Numbered from the stretch's first letter, positions 27,965-37,423 are shown. The stretch is 64,000 nt of DNA from Portibacter lacus (GCF_021533215.1 NZ_JAJNKA010000007.1:292750-356749); one strand, 5' to 3'. Notes: generated by a model not told the origin, from the sequence alone. Program-made: numbers and translations.

Positions 27965-27997
27965 AAAAAAAGGGTTCGAAAATTCGAACCCTTTTTT
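27965..27997. terminator. Terminator hairpin after secDF
   Basis: Stem GGGTTCGA/TCGAACCC with a four-base loop, flanked by an A-run on the left and a T-run on the right, so it can stop transcripts from either direction. It lies 21 bases after the secDF stop, on the minus strand followed by TTTTTTTG. Confidence 0.85.
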
Positions 27998-28017
27998 ATA
28001 TCATTTAAAGTTGATTC

Positions 28018-31000
28018 TTATTTAGCATTAGCTGCTGCTTTAGAAAAACCTTTAGTTTCTGTTTTTGCTTTTGATTTTACACTTAAGTCTTTCGTTAAAT
28101 CTCTAATAACTGGAGTTGCAACGAAGATAGAAGAGTATGTTCCGACTAGGATACCAATAAATAATGCAAAAGCGAACCCTTTAATAGCACTTCCACCAAA
28201 AACCAATAGTATTGTTACAATCAACAATGTGGTAAACGAAGTGATAATTGTCCTTGAAAATGTACTGTTAATCGCCATGTTTAATACTTCATCTGTTGAT
28301 TTACCAGTATAGATACCTAAGTATTCTCTAATTCTATCAAATACTACAACCGTATCATTTATCGAGTAACCAATTACTGTCAGTAAGGCTGCAATAAAGG
28401 CTTGGTCTATCTCAAGTGAGAATGGTACTCTACCCCAAAGAAGTGAGAACAAACCTAATAAGATTAATGAATCATGGAATAATGCAGCAACCGCACCTAA
28501 TGAGAATTGCCATTTACTAAATCTAATAAAGATATATGCGAAGATTAGTATCAAAGCAATAATACCTGCGTAGAATGAACTCTTCTTAATATCATCCGCG
28601 ATCGTAGGACCAACTTTAGAAGAACTAATGATGTGAGTTGTATTTTCAGCATCTGCTTCTGCAAAGTTGTCCATATCTATTCTCCCTCCAGTAATATCAT
28701 TAAGACCTTCTGCTAATTTCTCAGTAACCAATGTTATAGCATTATCATCTGTATTGTCAATCTGATATTTTGTAACAATATTGAATGTGTTTTCTGTATC
28801 CACAGATTTCACTGCAGGTTCAGTTTCTAAGAATGAAGCTAAACCTGTTTTCAACGTTGCTGCATCAACATCAACACCTTGCTCAAACTGAACATTGTAT
28901 GAATATCCACCTTGGAAATCTACTCCTAAATCTAAACCTCTTGTAAATAAAGAAGCTAAACCTAAAATGATTAAACCACCAGATATAACATATGCATACT
29001 TTCTTTTACCGATCCAATCTATATTAAGATTAGCAAATGCATTCTTAGAAGGAGCAGTCCAGAAACTCATAGAGCCTCCTCGACCCATCCACCAGTCAAT
29101 CATCAATTTACCAACTAATACTGCAGTAAATACAGATGAAATAACACCAATAATTAAAACAATAGCGAAACCTTTAATCGGTCCAAGACCATAAAAGTTT
29201 AAGACCATTGCAACTAATATCGTTGTTACGTTTGCATCTATAATTGCAGAATAAGAGTTCTTGAAACCATCTGAAATCGCAGCGAGCGATGTTTTTCCGG
29301 CCCTGAGTTCCTCTCGAATCCGTTCAAAGATGATCACGTTCGCATCCACGGCCATACCAATGGTCAGTACAATCCCCGCCATACCTGGTAATGTAAGAAC
29401 GGTATTGATTGATGCTAAGACTCCAAAAATGAATACTAGATTTAATAAAAGTGCAATGATGGAAACGATACCTCCACCTCCATAGTAGAATACCATGAAT
29501 GCTAGTATTAATAAAACCCCAATCACTAATGATCTTAAAGATCTTCTAATATTTTCCTTACCCAAAGAAGGCCCTACAGTAGATTCTTGTATAATTCTTG
29601 TCTTAGCAGGTAACTTACCAATCTGTAAGATATTAGCTAAATCAACAGCTTCTTGAACTGAGAATCCTCCAGATATAGATGAAGAACCTCCAGTAATCGG
29701 TCCGTTTACTCTTGGCGCAGAAACTACAGTTGAATCTAGAACGATCGCAATCTGACGATTTCCATTCTGTGCAGCTTTAGTTGTAAGGTCAGCCCATATT
29801 TTTCTTCCTTTAGAGTTCATTTGTAATGAAACCTGAGGTTCACCTGTTGTAGGATCAGGACTCTGAGATGCATTAGTAATAACATCACCTTCTAAAGGAG
29901 CAGTACCATTATTCCTAACTTTAATAGCATACAGTTCATATTCCCTAGTTGGATTACCGTCTGCATCTAAAGCAGGATCTTGTGACCATCTGAATTGCAT
30001 ATCTTTTGGAAATAAAGAAGCAACTTCAGGAGTTCTTAATAATTTGAGAACTTCATTTCGTTTATTCTTTTCAGCTGTTCCCATAGTTGTAAGACTATAA
30101 GAAACTTGCTGTCCAGCAGCACCATTCAGATTGAAAATACTAAATAATGGTCCATTTCCAGCAAGATTAGCTGAAGGAGCTTCAGTTATACTCATTACAG
30201 AATCAGTAGGAGATCCTATCGAATCGTATTCGGTATAAGTCCAAGAAGTATCATAAACAGCAACATTATCTGTTGAATCACCTTGAAGTAATTTCAATTT
30301 CTCATTCGCTTGAACAAATGCATCTTGAACACCTGGGTCACTTATCCAGTAAGTATCCCAAAACTCAAGTTTCGCACTTGCAGACAAGAAATTACGAGCT
30401 CTTTGCGGGTTCTCAATTCCTGGAATTTCTACGATGATTAAATTTCTAGCAGCATCTAAGAATACATTAGGCTGTGTAACTCCTAACTTATCGATACGTT
30501 CTTTAAGTCTGTCAAAAGTTAATTGAACAGTCTCATTAGACAATCTTCTCAATACTTGAATAACATCTCCGTTAGAAGACTCTGTATTGATTTCATCTCG
30601 CATGCTCTCATTTCTAAGGAATATTCTAGCTAGAGGTTTAGCACCATCTATCTTCTGATATTCGTTAGCAAATAAAGTGATGAAATCACTTTGAGAGTTT
30701 TTCAATGCTTCATTAGCACTATCCATTGCTGATCTAAAATCAGAATCTTTAGAATTGTTGGACAATGTAACAAGTAGCTCATTCAAGTCAACTTGAAGAA
30801 CTGCACTCATACCACCTTTAAGATCCAGCCCTAAACCTAGTTGCTGTTTCTTAAGATCATCATAGGTGTATGATTTGATCAATGGAATTTTAAAAACATC
30901 CTCACTTGAGACCGAATCTAAATATTGAATCCTCGCCGCTTTTCTGGCAGCTAATTGCTGTGAACTATCATCATACTGGGAAGCTATCTTCTCAGCATAT

Positions 31001-31110
31001 GCATCAGCATTATTTTCTATTTTGTTCGTTGGAATGACAAATAAGTATTGAAAAGCACTTACAATAATCATCAAAACCAAAAAAAACTTTATTAAGCCTT
31101 TCCCTTGCAT
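28018..31110 (-). CDS. secDF: Fused protein translocase subunit SecDF
   Basis: Inner-membrane accessory of the Sec translocon that uses the proton gradient to pull proteins across. The 1030-residue product fuses SecD and SecF, as is usual in Bacteroidota. SecD: TM1 (about 8-27), LGLGLDLKGGMSAVLQV (about 91-107), periplasmic P1 domain, then VIGVLLILAFMVFYYGGGGIVSIIALLLN and GMAVDANVIIFERIREEL (about 590-607). SecF: GLDLGVDFQGGYSYNVQF (about 729-746) and VIGYSINDTVVVFDRIREYL (about 910-930). Both halves keep the D/R-containing proton path motifs. It has its own promoter and terminator. Confidence 0.97.
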   Translation of the reverse strand: MQGKGLIKFFLVLMIIVSAFQYLFVIPTNKIENNADAYAEKIASQYDDSSQQLAARKAARIQYLDSVSSEDVFKIPLIKSYTYDDLKKQQLGLGLDLKGGMSAVLQVDLNELLVTLSNNSKDSDFRSAMDSANEALKNSQSDFITLFANEYQKIDGAKPLARIFLRNESMRDEINTESSNGDVIQVLRRLSNETVQLTFDRLKERIDKLGVTQPNVFLDAARNLIIVEIPGIENPQRARNFLSASAKLEFWDTYWISDPGVQDAFVQANEKLKLLQGDSTDNVAVYDTSWTYTEYDSIGSPTDSVMSITEAPSANLAGNGPLFSIFNLNGAAGQQVSYSLTTMGTAEKNKRNEVLKLLRTPEVASLFPKDMQFRWSQDPALDADGNPTREYELYAIKVRNNGTAPLEGDVITNASQSPDPTTGEPQVSLQMNSKGRKIWADLTTKAAQNGNRQIAIVLDSTVVSAPRVNGPITGGSSSISGGFSVQEAVDLANILQIGKLPAKTRIIQESTVGPSLGKENIRRSLRSLVIGVLLILAFMVFYYGGGGIVSIIALLLNLVFIFGVLASINTVLTLPGMAGIVLTIGMAVDANVIIFERIREELRAGKTSLAAISDGFKNSYSAIIDANVTTILVAMVLNFYGLGPIKGFAIVLIIGVISSVFTAVLVGKLMIDWWMGRGGSMSFWTAPSKNAFANLNIDWIGKRKYAYVISGGLIILGLASLFTRGLDLGVDFQGGYSYNVQFEQGVDVDAATLKTGLASFLETEPAVKSVDTENTFNIVTKYQIDNTDDNAITLVTEKLAEGLNDITGGRIDMDNFAEADAENTTHIISSSKVGPTIADDIKKSSFYAGIIALILIFAYIFIRFSKWQFSLGAVAALFHDSLILLGLFSLLWGRVPFSLEIDQAFIAALLTVIGYSINDTVVVFDRIREYLGIYTGKSTDEVLNMAINSTFSRTIITSFTTLLIVTILLVFGGSAIKGFAFALFIGILVGTYSSIFVATPVIRDLTKDLSVKSKAKTETKGFSKAAANAK

Positions 31111-31151
31111 CTATCTTATCTTTGTTATGTAATTCATTTGAAAAAACTGCG

Positions 31152-31159
31152 CAAATATA
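31152..31159 (-). promoter_or_regulatory. Predicted -7 promoter element for secDF
   Basis: Minus-strand TATATTTG followed by CGC, a perfect TAnnTTTG match identical in ten bases to the element before the M20 dipeptidase gene. It lies 42 bases upstream of the secDF ATG. Confidence 0.5.
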
Positions 31160-31360
31160 AGAGTTTTACCTTACTTATTAGGAATTAATTAATTTATCTT
31201 TAAATCTTATCATTTTTTCTGTAACAGATGCATTACCAAATCCTTATATATTAAAGAATTACGTGGTGCAAATTTAGGGTCAAGAAAGATATCTATTCGT
31301 ATTAAAAAGTTTTTATATTAGAGCCAAGCAATTTGCATAATCAAAACTAAAATTAAGAAA

Positions 31361-31825
31361 ATGGGTTTATTTTCATTCTTTAAAAAAGCCGGTTCTAAAA
31401 AACTAAATGAAGAAGCGGAGGCAGCAAAGGCGGAAGCTGATGCAGCAGCTTACAAAAGCAAATTATTAGGAGATATCGTTAAAAGTTTAGACATTGACAT
31501 TGAAGACTTAGAAGTTTCTCTTGATGATGATGTTGTTACTGTCAGTGGCTCTGCGGATTCGCAAGCGGATAAAGAAAAGGTGATCCTAGCACTCGGTAAT
31601 GTAGAAGGCATTGCCGCTGTTGATGATCGTTTAACAGTTGAAGTAAGTGAACCAGCAGCTGTTTTTTATGAAGTAAAAGGCGGTGATTCACTTTCCAAAA
31701 TTGCAAAAGCTCACTACGGTGATGCAATGAAATACATGGAAATTTTCGAAGCAAACAAACCGTTACTGAAAGATCCTAATCAAATTTATCCTGGGCAAGT
31801 TCTTAGAATTCCGCCATTGGATTAA
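31361..31825 (+). CDS. kbp: Kbp-like BON-LysM protein (potassium-binding protein family)
   Basis: A 154-residue BON plus LysM protein, closely matching Escherichia coli Kbp (YgaU), a cytoplasmic K+-binding protein. The start MGLFSFFKKAGSKK matches the Kbp family start (MGLFNFVKDAGEK in E. coli) and is not a signal peptide. The BON domain spans about 45-100 (VTVSGSADSQADKEKVILALGNVEGIAAVDD) and the LysM domain about 107-153 (YEVKGGDSLSKIAKAHYGD...IFEANKPLL...IYPGQVLRIP). A short helical Ala/Glu-rich segment lies between start and BON. Despite the LysM domain a periplasmic role is not indicated. Identity of the bound ion is inferred from E. coli. Confidence 0.88.
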   Translation: MGLFSFFKKAGSKKLNEEAEAAKAEADAAAYKSKLLGDIVKSLDIDIEDLEVSLDDDVVTVSGSADSQADKEKVILALGNVEGIAAVDDRLTVEVSEPAAVFYEVKGGDSLSKIAKAHYGDAMKYMEIFEANKPLLKDPNQIYPGQVLRIPPLD

Positions 31826-31842
31826 GCAAAAAAATATTTTAT

Positions 31843-31873
31843 AAAGCGCATCTTGTAGATGCGCTTTTTTTTT
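31843..31873 (+). terminator. Strong rho-independent terminator after kbp
   Basis: Stem GCGCATCT/AGATGCGC with a TGT loop, extended by A-T pairs, followed by nine T residues. It ends 15 bases before the start of the DUF4403-like gene, leaving no room for a separate promoter after it. Confidence 0.9.
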
Positions 31874-31888
31874 ATAAAAAATATACCA

Positions 31889-32431
31889 ATGGCAATAGTT
31901 AATCTAAAATTGACCTACCCCCAACTTTCCGAATTACTTCAAATCGAAGCAAATAAGCAAGATATTAATGTAAAAGGTTACGATATTAAAATTTCTAAAT
32001 TTGTGATTGGTGAGGAAAATGGGAAACTAAGAATCACAGGTGAATTGGTTTCAAAATGGAATGCCTACTTTGACTTTTCTGCTATTCCAAGTTTTATTTC
32101 TGACGAAAACAAACTCGATCTCCAAGACATCAAATTAGATCTTGATGCGTCCAATCTGATCTTTAAAGGCATTCTGAAATTAGCTAAAGGAAATGTTATC
32201 AAAAGACTGGAGAAAATTATCGAACAACCATTAAACGAACAAATCGAAATCGCCAAAACTCAACTAGATGCAGAGTTAAGTAAAGCTCCCCTGCCCTATA
32301 ATCTCAAACTTTACTCGAATACTAAATCTATAGAAGTGCTTGAATTGCAAGCTCTACAGGAATATTTATTTATTCAACTGAAAATGGAACAAGAAATCAA
32401 TATTAACTTTGCAAATCCGACATCAACATAG
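31889..32431 (+). CDS. DUF4403-like (BPI-fold half) protein
   Basis: A 180-residue protein without signal peptide. I start at ATG 31889 (MAIVNLKLTYPQL), since the longer frame begins inside the kbp terminator. The alternating hydrophobic pattern LRITGELVSKWNAYFDFSAIPSF, KLDLQDIKLDLDASN and LKLAKGNVIKRLEKIIEQPL resembles the C-terminal half of DUF4403, a tubular lipid-binding fold. That likeness is by eye and not certain. Expression depends on read-through of the terminator or a promoter within kbp. It ends 20 bases before the convergent dehydrogenase gene. Confidence 0.6.
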   Translation: MAIVNLKLTYPQLSELLQIEANKQDINVKGYDIKISKFVIGEENGKLRITGELVSKWNAYFDFSAIPSFISDENKLDLQDIKLDLDASNLIFKGILKLAKGNVIKRLEKIIEQPLNEQIEIAKTQLDAELSKAPLPYNLKLYSNTKSIEVLELQALQEYLFIQLKMEQEININFANPTST

Positions 32432-32451
32432 CATGTATTAGCCGGAAATCT

Positions 32452-33408
32452 CTACGCATTTACCACATTAATAGGTGATCCTTGCTTAAATGCCTCCACA
32501 TTGGCTTCTAAAATTCTCATTAACTTCTTCCTTGCTTCTACCCCAGCCCATGCAATATGAGGCGTGATATAACAATTTTCACAGTCGTATAATGGATTAT
32601 TCTTTTCAGGTGGCTCATTAACCAACACATCTAATACCGCTGCTCTTATCTGCTTATTCTTAAGTGAAGAAGCTAGCGCTTCTTCATCTATTAATGGTCC
32701 TCGACCAGTATTTATAAGAATACTACTAGCCTTCATCTTAGCTAAGCTATCTTTATTAATGAGGTTTTTCGTACTCTCATTTAAGGGTACATGCAGTGTA
32801 ATAATATCGGAAGCTTCGAAAAGGGTATCTAAATCCACAAAACCAACACCAGGTCGCTCATCTCGTCTTGGATGTCTATGATGACTGATCACTTTCATGC
32901 CTAGCGACTGAGCTATTTCATTTACTTTTTGCCCAATCTGACCAAAGCCAATTATTCCTAAAGTTTTATGATACACATTTGTGACAGGTTCGTTGGTATA
33001 TGACCAATCGTTTTTCTCTGCCCAAACTCCTGCCTTTACTTCTTTACTATAAGTCTCTATTCTATTATAGATAGCAAAAATACTAGCAAAAACATGCTGA
33101 GCTACGGATTCAGAACTATAACTTGGCGCGTTACAAACAACAATGCCATTCTGCTTAGCTACTTTCGTGTCTATGATGTTATATCCTGTTGCAGATACAC
33201 ATATACATTTCAAATTCGGCAATTGATCAAGTACCTCCTTGCCAAAAGGAACCTTATTCGTGATAACGATATCTGCTTCCGCTGATCGTTGAACAATAAG
33301 ATGCTCTGGTGTCGACACATATAAAACCACCTCACCTAATTGTTTAATCCCTGACCAATCTAAATCCCCTGGATTCAAATGGTAACCATCTAGAACTACT
33401 ATTTTCAT
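32452..33408 (-). CDS. D-2-hydroxyacid dehydrogenase (NAD-dependent, glycerate dehydrogenase-like)
   Basis: Cytoplasmic oxidoreductase of 318 residues interconverting 2-hydroxy- and 2-oxoacids. NAD-binding site LGIIGFGQIGQKVNEIA (about 149-165) is of the GxGxxG type with an acceptable downstream residue pattern. The catalytic triad positions are present: arginine in LINTGRGPLIDE (about 231-242), glutamate in LDVLVNEPPEKNNPL (about 259-273) and histidine in YITPHIAWAG (about 281-290). The set PEKNNPL and the length match the HprA-like subgroup, so glycerate or hydroxypyruvate is a reasonable substrate guess. It follows the DUF547 gene by 20 bases. Confidence 0.88.
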   Translation of the reverse strand: MKIVVLDGYHLNPGDLDWSGIKQLGEVVLYVSTPEHLIVQRSAEADIVITNKVPFGKEVLDQLPNLKCICVSATGYNIIDTKVAKQNGIVVCNAPSYSSESVAQHVFASIFAIYNRIETYSKEVKAGVWAEKNDWSYTNEPVTNVYHKTLGIIGFGQIGQKVNEIAQSLGMKVISHHRHPRRDERPGVGFVDLDTLFEASDIITLHVPLNESTKNLINKDSLAKMKASSILINTGRGPLIDEEALASSLKNKQIRAAVLDVLVNEPPEKNNPLYDCENCYITPHIAWAGVEARKKLMRILEANVEAFKQGSPINVVNA

Positions 33409-33428
33409 CCAATGAAAGTAGTAAATCC

Positions 33429-34565
33429 TTATTTATTATTCAAGCTCCAATTATACTCTGTGTAATCTATTTTTGCATTGCTGTTTATTTCAACTTCAGC
33501 GTACTTGTTGAGAAATGCAATTTTGTCTCCGAAATCCACACCATACCAGTCGAAAATTTTAGAAATAGTTACTGATTTGCTAGCAATCGTATTGTACTTC
33601 GAGTTATTTATAAATGACTTGGTTTGTTTTTCCAATAAATCATTCAGGTTATCTGCTGTAAAAGCTTTATTCGCTAATGGAGGACAAGATTGGGCCGCAC
33701 AATTCACCGCGAAATGTATTCTTGGTTCTTTGAATTCTGGTCGTATAATGTCATTCTCTATTTGATTAAGACTGTATGTTTTCCCACCAAGCTTAATCCA
33801 CGTCTTATCCCAAGGTTTGCCACCACTAATATCTTGGATCGAATTAACAGGGTAATTATCCAATATTAATTTGATAGTAAAAGCATTATATGCATTAATC
33901 CAATAAGCTAGTTTTTCATTTCTGGACCAATCAGATTGCACTGAATTCTTATCAAGATCACTTAAGTAATCATCTAACTTGCTAATGTATTTTTTCAATG
34001 CAGCGTAGTCAACAATTCCTTTAGTTGTAACATGTGCAGACAAAAGGCTATTAAAAGCGGAATGATCTGGTTTTGCAACAGTTTTTACCAATTCTCTCTT
34101 TTCTAATCTATTTAAATTATCTACTGCTTCAATTTTCTTTACCATTTGTTCTTCTACTGCTAATTCTTGATTATTTTCTTCACCACTCACATTTTTCACC
34201 AAATCCCTTTTTTCTAATCTCTTTGCCATTTTCACCTCTTCGGCAATGCTTTCTAATTGCTTCTGCATGAGCCATTCTTTGTCTGCTTCGCTAACCTCCT
34301 CCTTATTTTCAATAACTTCTCCCTTTTTCAGAAATCGTTTTGAAACGCGATTGACTTGTTTTTTAGAATCCTCCTTTTCTTCTAGATTTTCATCTTTACT
34401 TAAAATAGGTGGAGTTTCAGCTTCAAAACTTTCTCCAAGTTCTAAATTCACAGCAGATTCATCTGCGCTAACTTCTACCGCCTTATTTTTCTCTGCGCAT
34501 GAAAAAGTCATCGCTAATATTAAAAGGAATGTTGATATCATTAGGAATTTCATTTTTTTGTTCAA
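33429..34565 (-). CDS. Lipoprotein with DUF547 domain
   Basis: Predicted lipoprotein of 378 residues (lipobox FSC, cysteine 23). Residues about 25-165 are charged, repetitive and Lys/Glu-rich, with duplicated segments ending MAKRLEKRDLVKNVSGEE and VDNLNRLEKRELVKTVAKP, probably a linker or coiled coil. The C-terminal DUF547 domain (about 170-345) is marked by WSRNEKLAYWINAYNAFTIKLILDNYP and IHFAVNCAAQSCPPL, whose conserved Asn-Ala-Tyr-Asn and Cys-Ala-Ala-Gln-Ser-Cys-Pro motifs resemble a papain-like fold. DUF547 has no agreed function. An ATG four codons on (34553) is an alternative start. Confidence 0.85.
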   Translation of the reverse strand: MNKKMKFLMISTFLLILAMTFSCAEKNKAVEVSADESAVNLELGESFEAETPPILSKDENLEEKEDSKKQVNRVSKRFLKKGEVIENKEEVSEADKEWLMQKQLESIAEEVKMAKRLEKRDLVKNVSGEENNQELAVEEQMVKKIEAVDNLNRLEKRELVKTVAKPDHSAFNSLLSAHVTTKGIVDYAALKKYISKLDDYLSDLDKNSVQSDWSRNEKLAYWINAYNAFTIKLILDNYPVNSIQDISGGKPWDKTWIKLGGKTYSLNQIENDIIRPEFKEPRIHFAVNCAAQSCPPLANKAFTADNLNDLLEKQTKSFINNSKYNTIASKSVTISKIFDWYGVDFGDKIAFLNKYAEVEINSNAKIDYTEYNWSLNNK

Positions 34566-34584
34566 GTTTATAAAGGTTAAATAA

Positions 34585-34627
34585 AACTTTTAGTTCTTAT
34601 GTTTAGATACATTTCAAACTAAAAGTT
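34585..34627 (-). terminator. Probable terminator of the TonB-dependent receptor gene
   Basis: An 11-bp perfect inverted repeat AACTTTTAGTT/AACTAAAAGTT with a 21-base loop. Read on the minus strand it ends in AGTTTTATTT, a short T-rich tract. It lies 26 bases after the receptor stop. The long loop and AT content lower confidence. Confidence 0.5.
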
Positions 34628-34652
34628 CGGTAACCGACAATTTTACTTGCAT

Positions 34653-36902
34653 CTAAAAACTTACATCTGTTCTGAAAGAAAAGTTTCTCGGTGCTTCTAA
34701 CAAGGCAGGTCTAACGGTGTAAGCTGCATTGAGTAGATTATTGACCAAAAAACTAAATTTCAATTTCTTAAACTTATAACTGGCTCTAACATTAGTAATA
34801 TAATACCCCTTATTATTAACAGATCTAAAATTATTTAATCCTGGAATAAATAAATTGAACTCTTCATCTATGGCGAGCATATGACTTACATATCGACCAT
34901 TTATACCTATTGCGATACCTCTAAATGTGGCTTCTATGTCCATTTTTACATTGTGAAGTGATCTATACTTAAGCACATTAAAATCTTCTGAAGAAGAATT
35001 AGCAACATTATCATTAAAATCTTTATACCTCGGATCTAAATATGTATAACCCGTAAGAAAGGTAATCGGCAACTTCTTCGTGCCTAACTTTCCTGTAAAA
35101 TTAATATCTAATCCCCTTATTCTTGTGTCTCCTATGTTGGTGGATTGAAAACCAAAAACACCATTCTTTCCTGTCAATAGGAATTCCATCATTTCATCAT
35201 ACTCTGACCAGAATGCTGCAACATCCAAAAAGGCATATAAATCTCCTAATTTTATACCTTGCTTCATTCCAATTTCAGAAGACCATCCAAATTCAGATTT
35301 CAATTCTGAATTGGTAAAAATTCTAAAACTTGCTAAGCCAACAGTTGTGAACTTTTCAGCAATGGTTGGAAATCGATAACCTTGCCCTATCGATGTTCTA
35401 ATAAAAGTTGCCTTTCCTACCTTATAATTTAACCCTAATCGAAAAACAGGCTTCGCTTCTTGAACAAAACCTTCTGCAACTTCCTCCGTAAATGTTCCGT
35501 CTTCTACTAAAATATCACTATTCCTAAGGCTATTGTATTCATATCGTGCACCAAAGGATACATTTAAACGGTCTCCGAATTTTTTATCCAATTGCGTATA
35601 AATTCCAGCATTCGACGATCTATAAGTTGCGCCTCCATACAGACCAGCATTAATATTAGTTCTTGTTCCAGTTATACCACTTGTTAATACGAGACCGCTC
35701 TGATCGAATTTCTTTTGAAACTGATATTCACCATAAAATAAGAGGCTAAAATTGTCTAGTCCATTTGCCGCGCCATTATCTGTATAGTATGTTCTTCCTT
35801 GAAAACGATGTCGATTGTTGAATTGATCAAAATGTGTAACATAAGGATCGAAAATCCAGCGATTATTAAAGGAATTTACTTCTGTGCCCACGAATGGCTT
35901 GTAAGCTCCTCTTAATGCATTCTCCCAAAAGATAAAGCTTGAATTATCTGACAAGTTACCTATAATATTAAGTCCTGCTGTCGTTCGATCTGATATTCTA
36001 AACCTATTATTCAGAATAATTCGACCTCTTTTTTGCTTTGTATCTTGTCTAAAACTTTCTAGCTGAAAATATTGTAGTCCCGCAACTAAATCATACTTTT
36101 TAAATTTGTGTTTGTGAAGCACATTTGCTCCCAAAGAATAAGGAGCATCATCCCACCATTTAGTCCTGATATCTTTCGGACCATCATAATAAGAATAATT
36201 AATGGAAGCTTTTGTTTCAGGAACAGATCCTGGCTGAGCATACCGAACATTAATAACGCCATTCAGCGCAGACGAACCATACAATGCAGAACTTGCACCT
36301 TTTAAGACTTCTACCTGTGCAATATTTTCTAATGCAATATCATTCCAGTTCGGAAAGCCAGCATCTGGTTGTAAAGCAGGAATATTGTCAATTAACAAAA
36401 GAACACGACTTCCAGCACCATATGAATATCCCGATCCTCCACGAATACTTGCCTGTCCATCAATAATTTCAACGCCAGGAAGAAGATTCAGGGTTTCGTC
36501 TAAGCTTTTACTGTTAATACTCTCAATAATCGAAGGCTTAAGCACTTCTATGGAAACCGTACTTTCGGCAATATTCTGCTCGATCATACTAGCAGAAATA
36601 ACCGCCGTTTCTAATAAATTATTGGAAAGATTAAGCGAAATGGTAACGAAGGAATCAAGGTCACTAACTACAACTCGTTGCTGCTCATAGCCGATATAAC
36701 TTGCTGCAATCCAACTATCTGCTGAAGAAACTAAAATTTGAAATTCCCCACTTAAGTCAGTAACAACAGTATCAATCGCGCTAGACACCGTTGCCCCAAT
36801 TAGTGAGGTTTCATCCACTCTGGAGATGACCTTCCCTGATAACCGCACAGTTTGTGCCGATAGGAAAGTTGAAATAAATAAAAGACAAATCGTGATTCGC
36901 AT
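34653..36902 (-). CDS. TonB-dependent outer membrane receptor
   Basis: Outer-membrane active transporter of 749 residues. Signal peptide (MRITICLLFISTFLSAQ), an N-terminal carboxypeptidase-regulatory-like domain (about 20-95, LSGKVISRVDETSLIGATV), a plug domain (about 110-215) with SLDETLNLLPGVEII, IRGGSGYSYGAGSRVLLLIDNIP and VEVLKGASSALYGSSALNGVINV, then a 22-strand barrel ending in a short strand NFSFRTDVSF with the terminal phenylalanine. It is not SusC-like in length and no SusD partner is nearby, so a siderophore, vitamin or metal ligand is more likely than a glycan. It follows the TerB-like gene by 16 bases. Confidence 0.9.
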   Translation of the reverse strand: MRITICLLFISTFLSAQTVRLSGKVISRVDETSLIGATVSSAIDTVVTDLSGEFQILVSSADSWIAASYIGYEQQRVVVSDLDSFVTISLNLSNNLLETAVISASMIEQNIAESTVSIEVLKPSIIESINSKSLDETLNLLPGVEIIDGQASIRGGSGYSYGAGSRVLLLIDNIPALQPDAGFPNWNDIALENIAQVEVLKGASSALYGSSALNGVINVRYAQPGSVPETKASINYSYYDGPKDIRTKWWDDAPYSLGANVLHKHKFKKYDLVAGLQYFQLESFRQDTKQKRGRIILNNRFRISDRTTAGLNIIGNLSDNSSFIFWENALRGAYKPFVGTEVNSFNNRWIFDPYVTHFDQFNNRHRFQGRTYYTDNGAANGLDNFSLLFYGEYQFQKKFDQSGLVLTSGITGTRTNINAGLYGGATYRSSNAGIYTQLDKKFGDRLNVSFGARYEYNSLRNSDILVEDGTFTEEVAEGFVQEAKPVFRLGLNYKVGKATFIRTSIGQGYRFPTIAEKFTTVGLASFRIFTNSELKSEFGWSSEIGMKQGIKLGDLYAFLDVAAFWSEYDEMMEFLLTGKNGVFGFQSTNIGDTRIRGLDINFTGKLGTKKLPITFLTGYTYLDPRYKDFNDNVANSSSEDFNVLKYRSLHNVKMDIEATFRGIAIGINGRYVSHMLAIDEEFNLFIPGLNNFRSVNNKGYYITNVRASYKFKKLKFSFLVNNLLNAAYTVRPALLEAPRNFSFRTDVSF

Positions 36903-36918
36903 GAACCAAAATAAGCAA

Positions 36919-37398
36919 TTATTCTTCTATTTCTGGAAAACTTATAGGAGTAATCATAGGAAGCTCTATCCAGTTAGCTTCTTCTGAGCTGATTGCCCAA
37001 ATTCTCATGATACCACCGGACGCTTTTGCAATATGTTTAGCAAGAGAAGTTAAGCTCTCGTAGTAACTTGCACCAACAGTTTGTGGTAATTTTGCAAGTA
37101 TAGGATTCAAATTTCTTAAAGCCTCAGCTAATTCAACATTACGTTCTTCGACATCCTCAGGAAGTTCTTTGATTCTAGCTTCTAAGTGCTCTTCAAAATT
37201 TTCTCCTAAGTCAGCGTAAAATGCTCGCAATACCTCAGGTCCTGAATATTCTCTAATGTGCGTTATTTTTTCAGCCCACTCTTTTTCTTCTTCGTCAATT
37301 TTGCCATCAGCTCCAGCAATTAATATCGAAACATTAAATACAGCTTCCTTAAGTTGAGCGTATTCTTCTAGACTAATATTTTGAAAATATGATTTCAT
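36919..37398 (-). CDS. TerB-like protein
   Basis: A 159-residue soluble protein with the TerB helical pattern: LKEAVFNVSILIAGADGKIDEEEKEWAEKIT (about 16-46) matches the family core with an acidic loop GADGKIDEEE that can bind metal. No signal peptide. TerB-like proteins occur in tellurite resistance and membrane-linked stress systems, but no terC, terD or other partner is present, so the role here is open. It has its own promoter and shares a divergent region with mutS; the receptor gene lies 16 bases downstream, so both may be on one transcript. Confidence 0.75.
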   Translation of the reverse strand: MKSYFQNISLEEYAQLKEAVFNVSILIAGADGKIDEEEKEWAEKITHIREYSGPEVLRAFYADLGENFEEHLEARIKELPEDVEERNVELAEALRNLNPILAKLPQTVGASYYESLTSLAKHIAKASGGIMRIWAISSEEANWIELPMITPISFPEIEE

Positions 37399-37415
37399 CT
37401 CTGCAAATTTTGGTG

Positions 37416-37423
37416 CAAATTTA
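37416..37423 (-). promoter_or_regulatory. Predicted -7 promoter element for the TerB-like gene
   Basis: Minus-strand TAAATTTG followed by C, a perfect TAnnTTTG match 18 bases upstream of the ATG at 37398. It implies a short leader. Confidence 0.45.

Noticed and set aside
31859..31888. Start of the DUF4403-like gene at 31859
   Set aside because: That ATG is inside the kbp terminator stem; ATG 31889 fits better.
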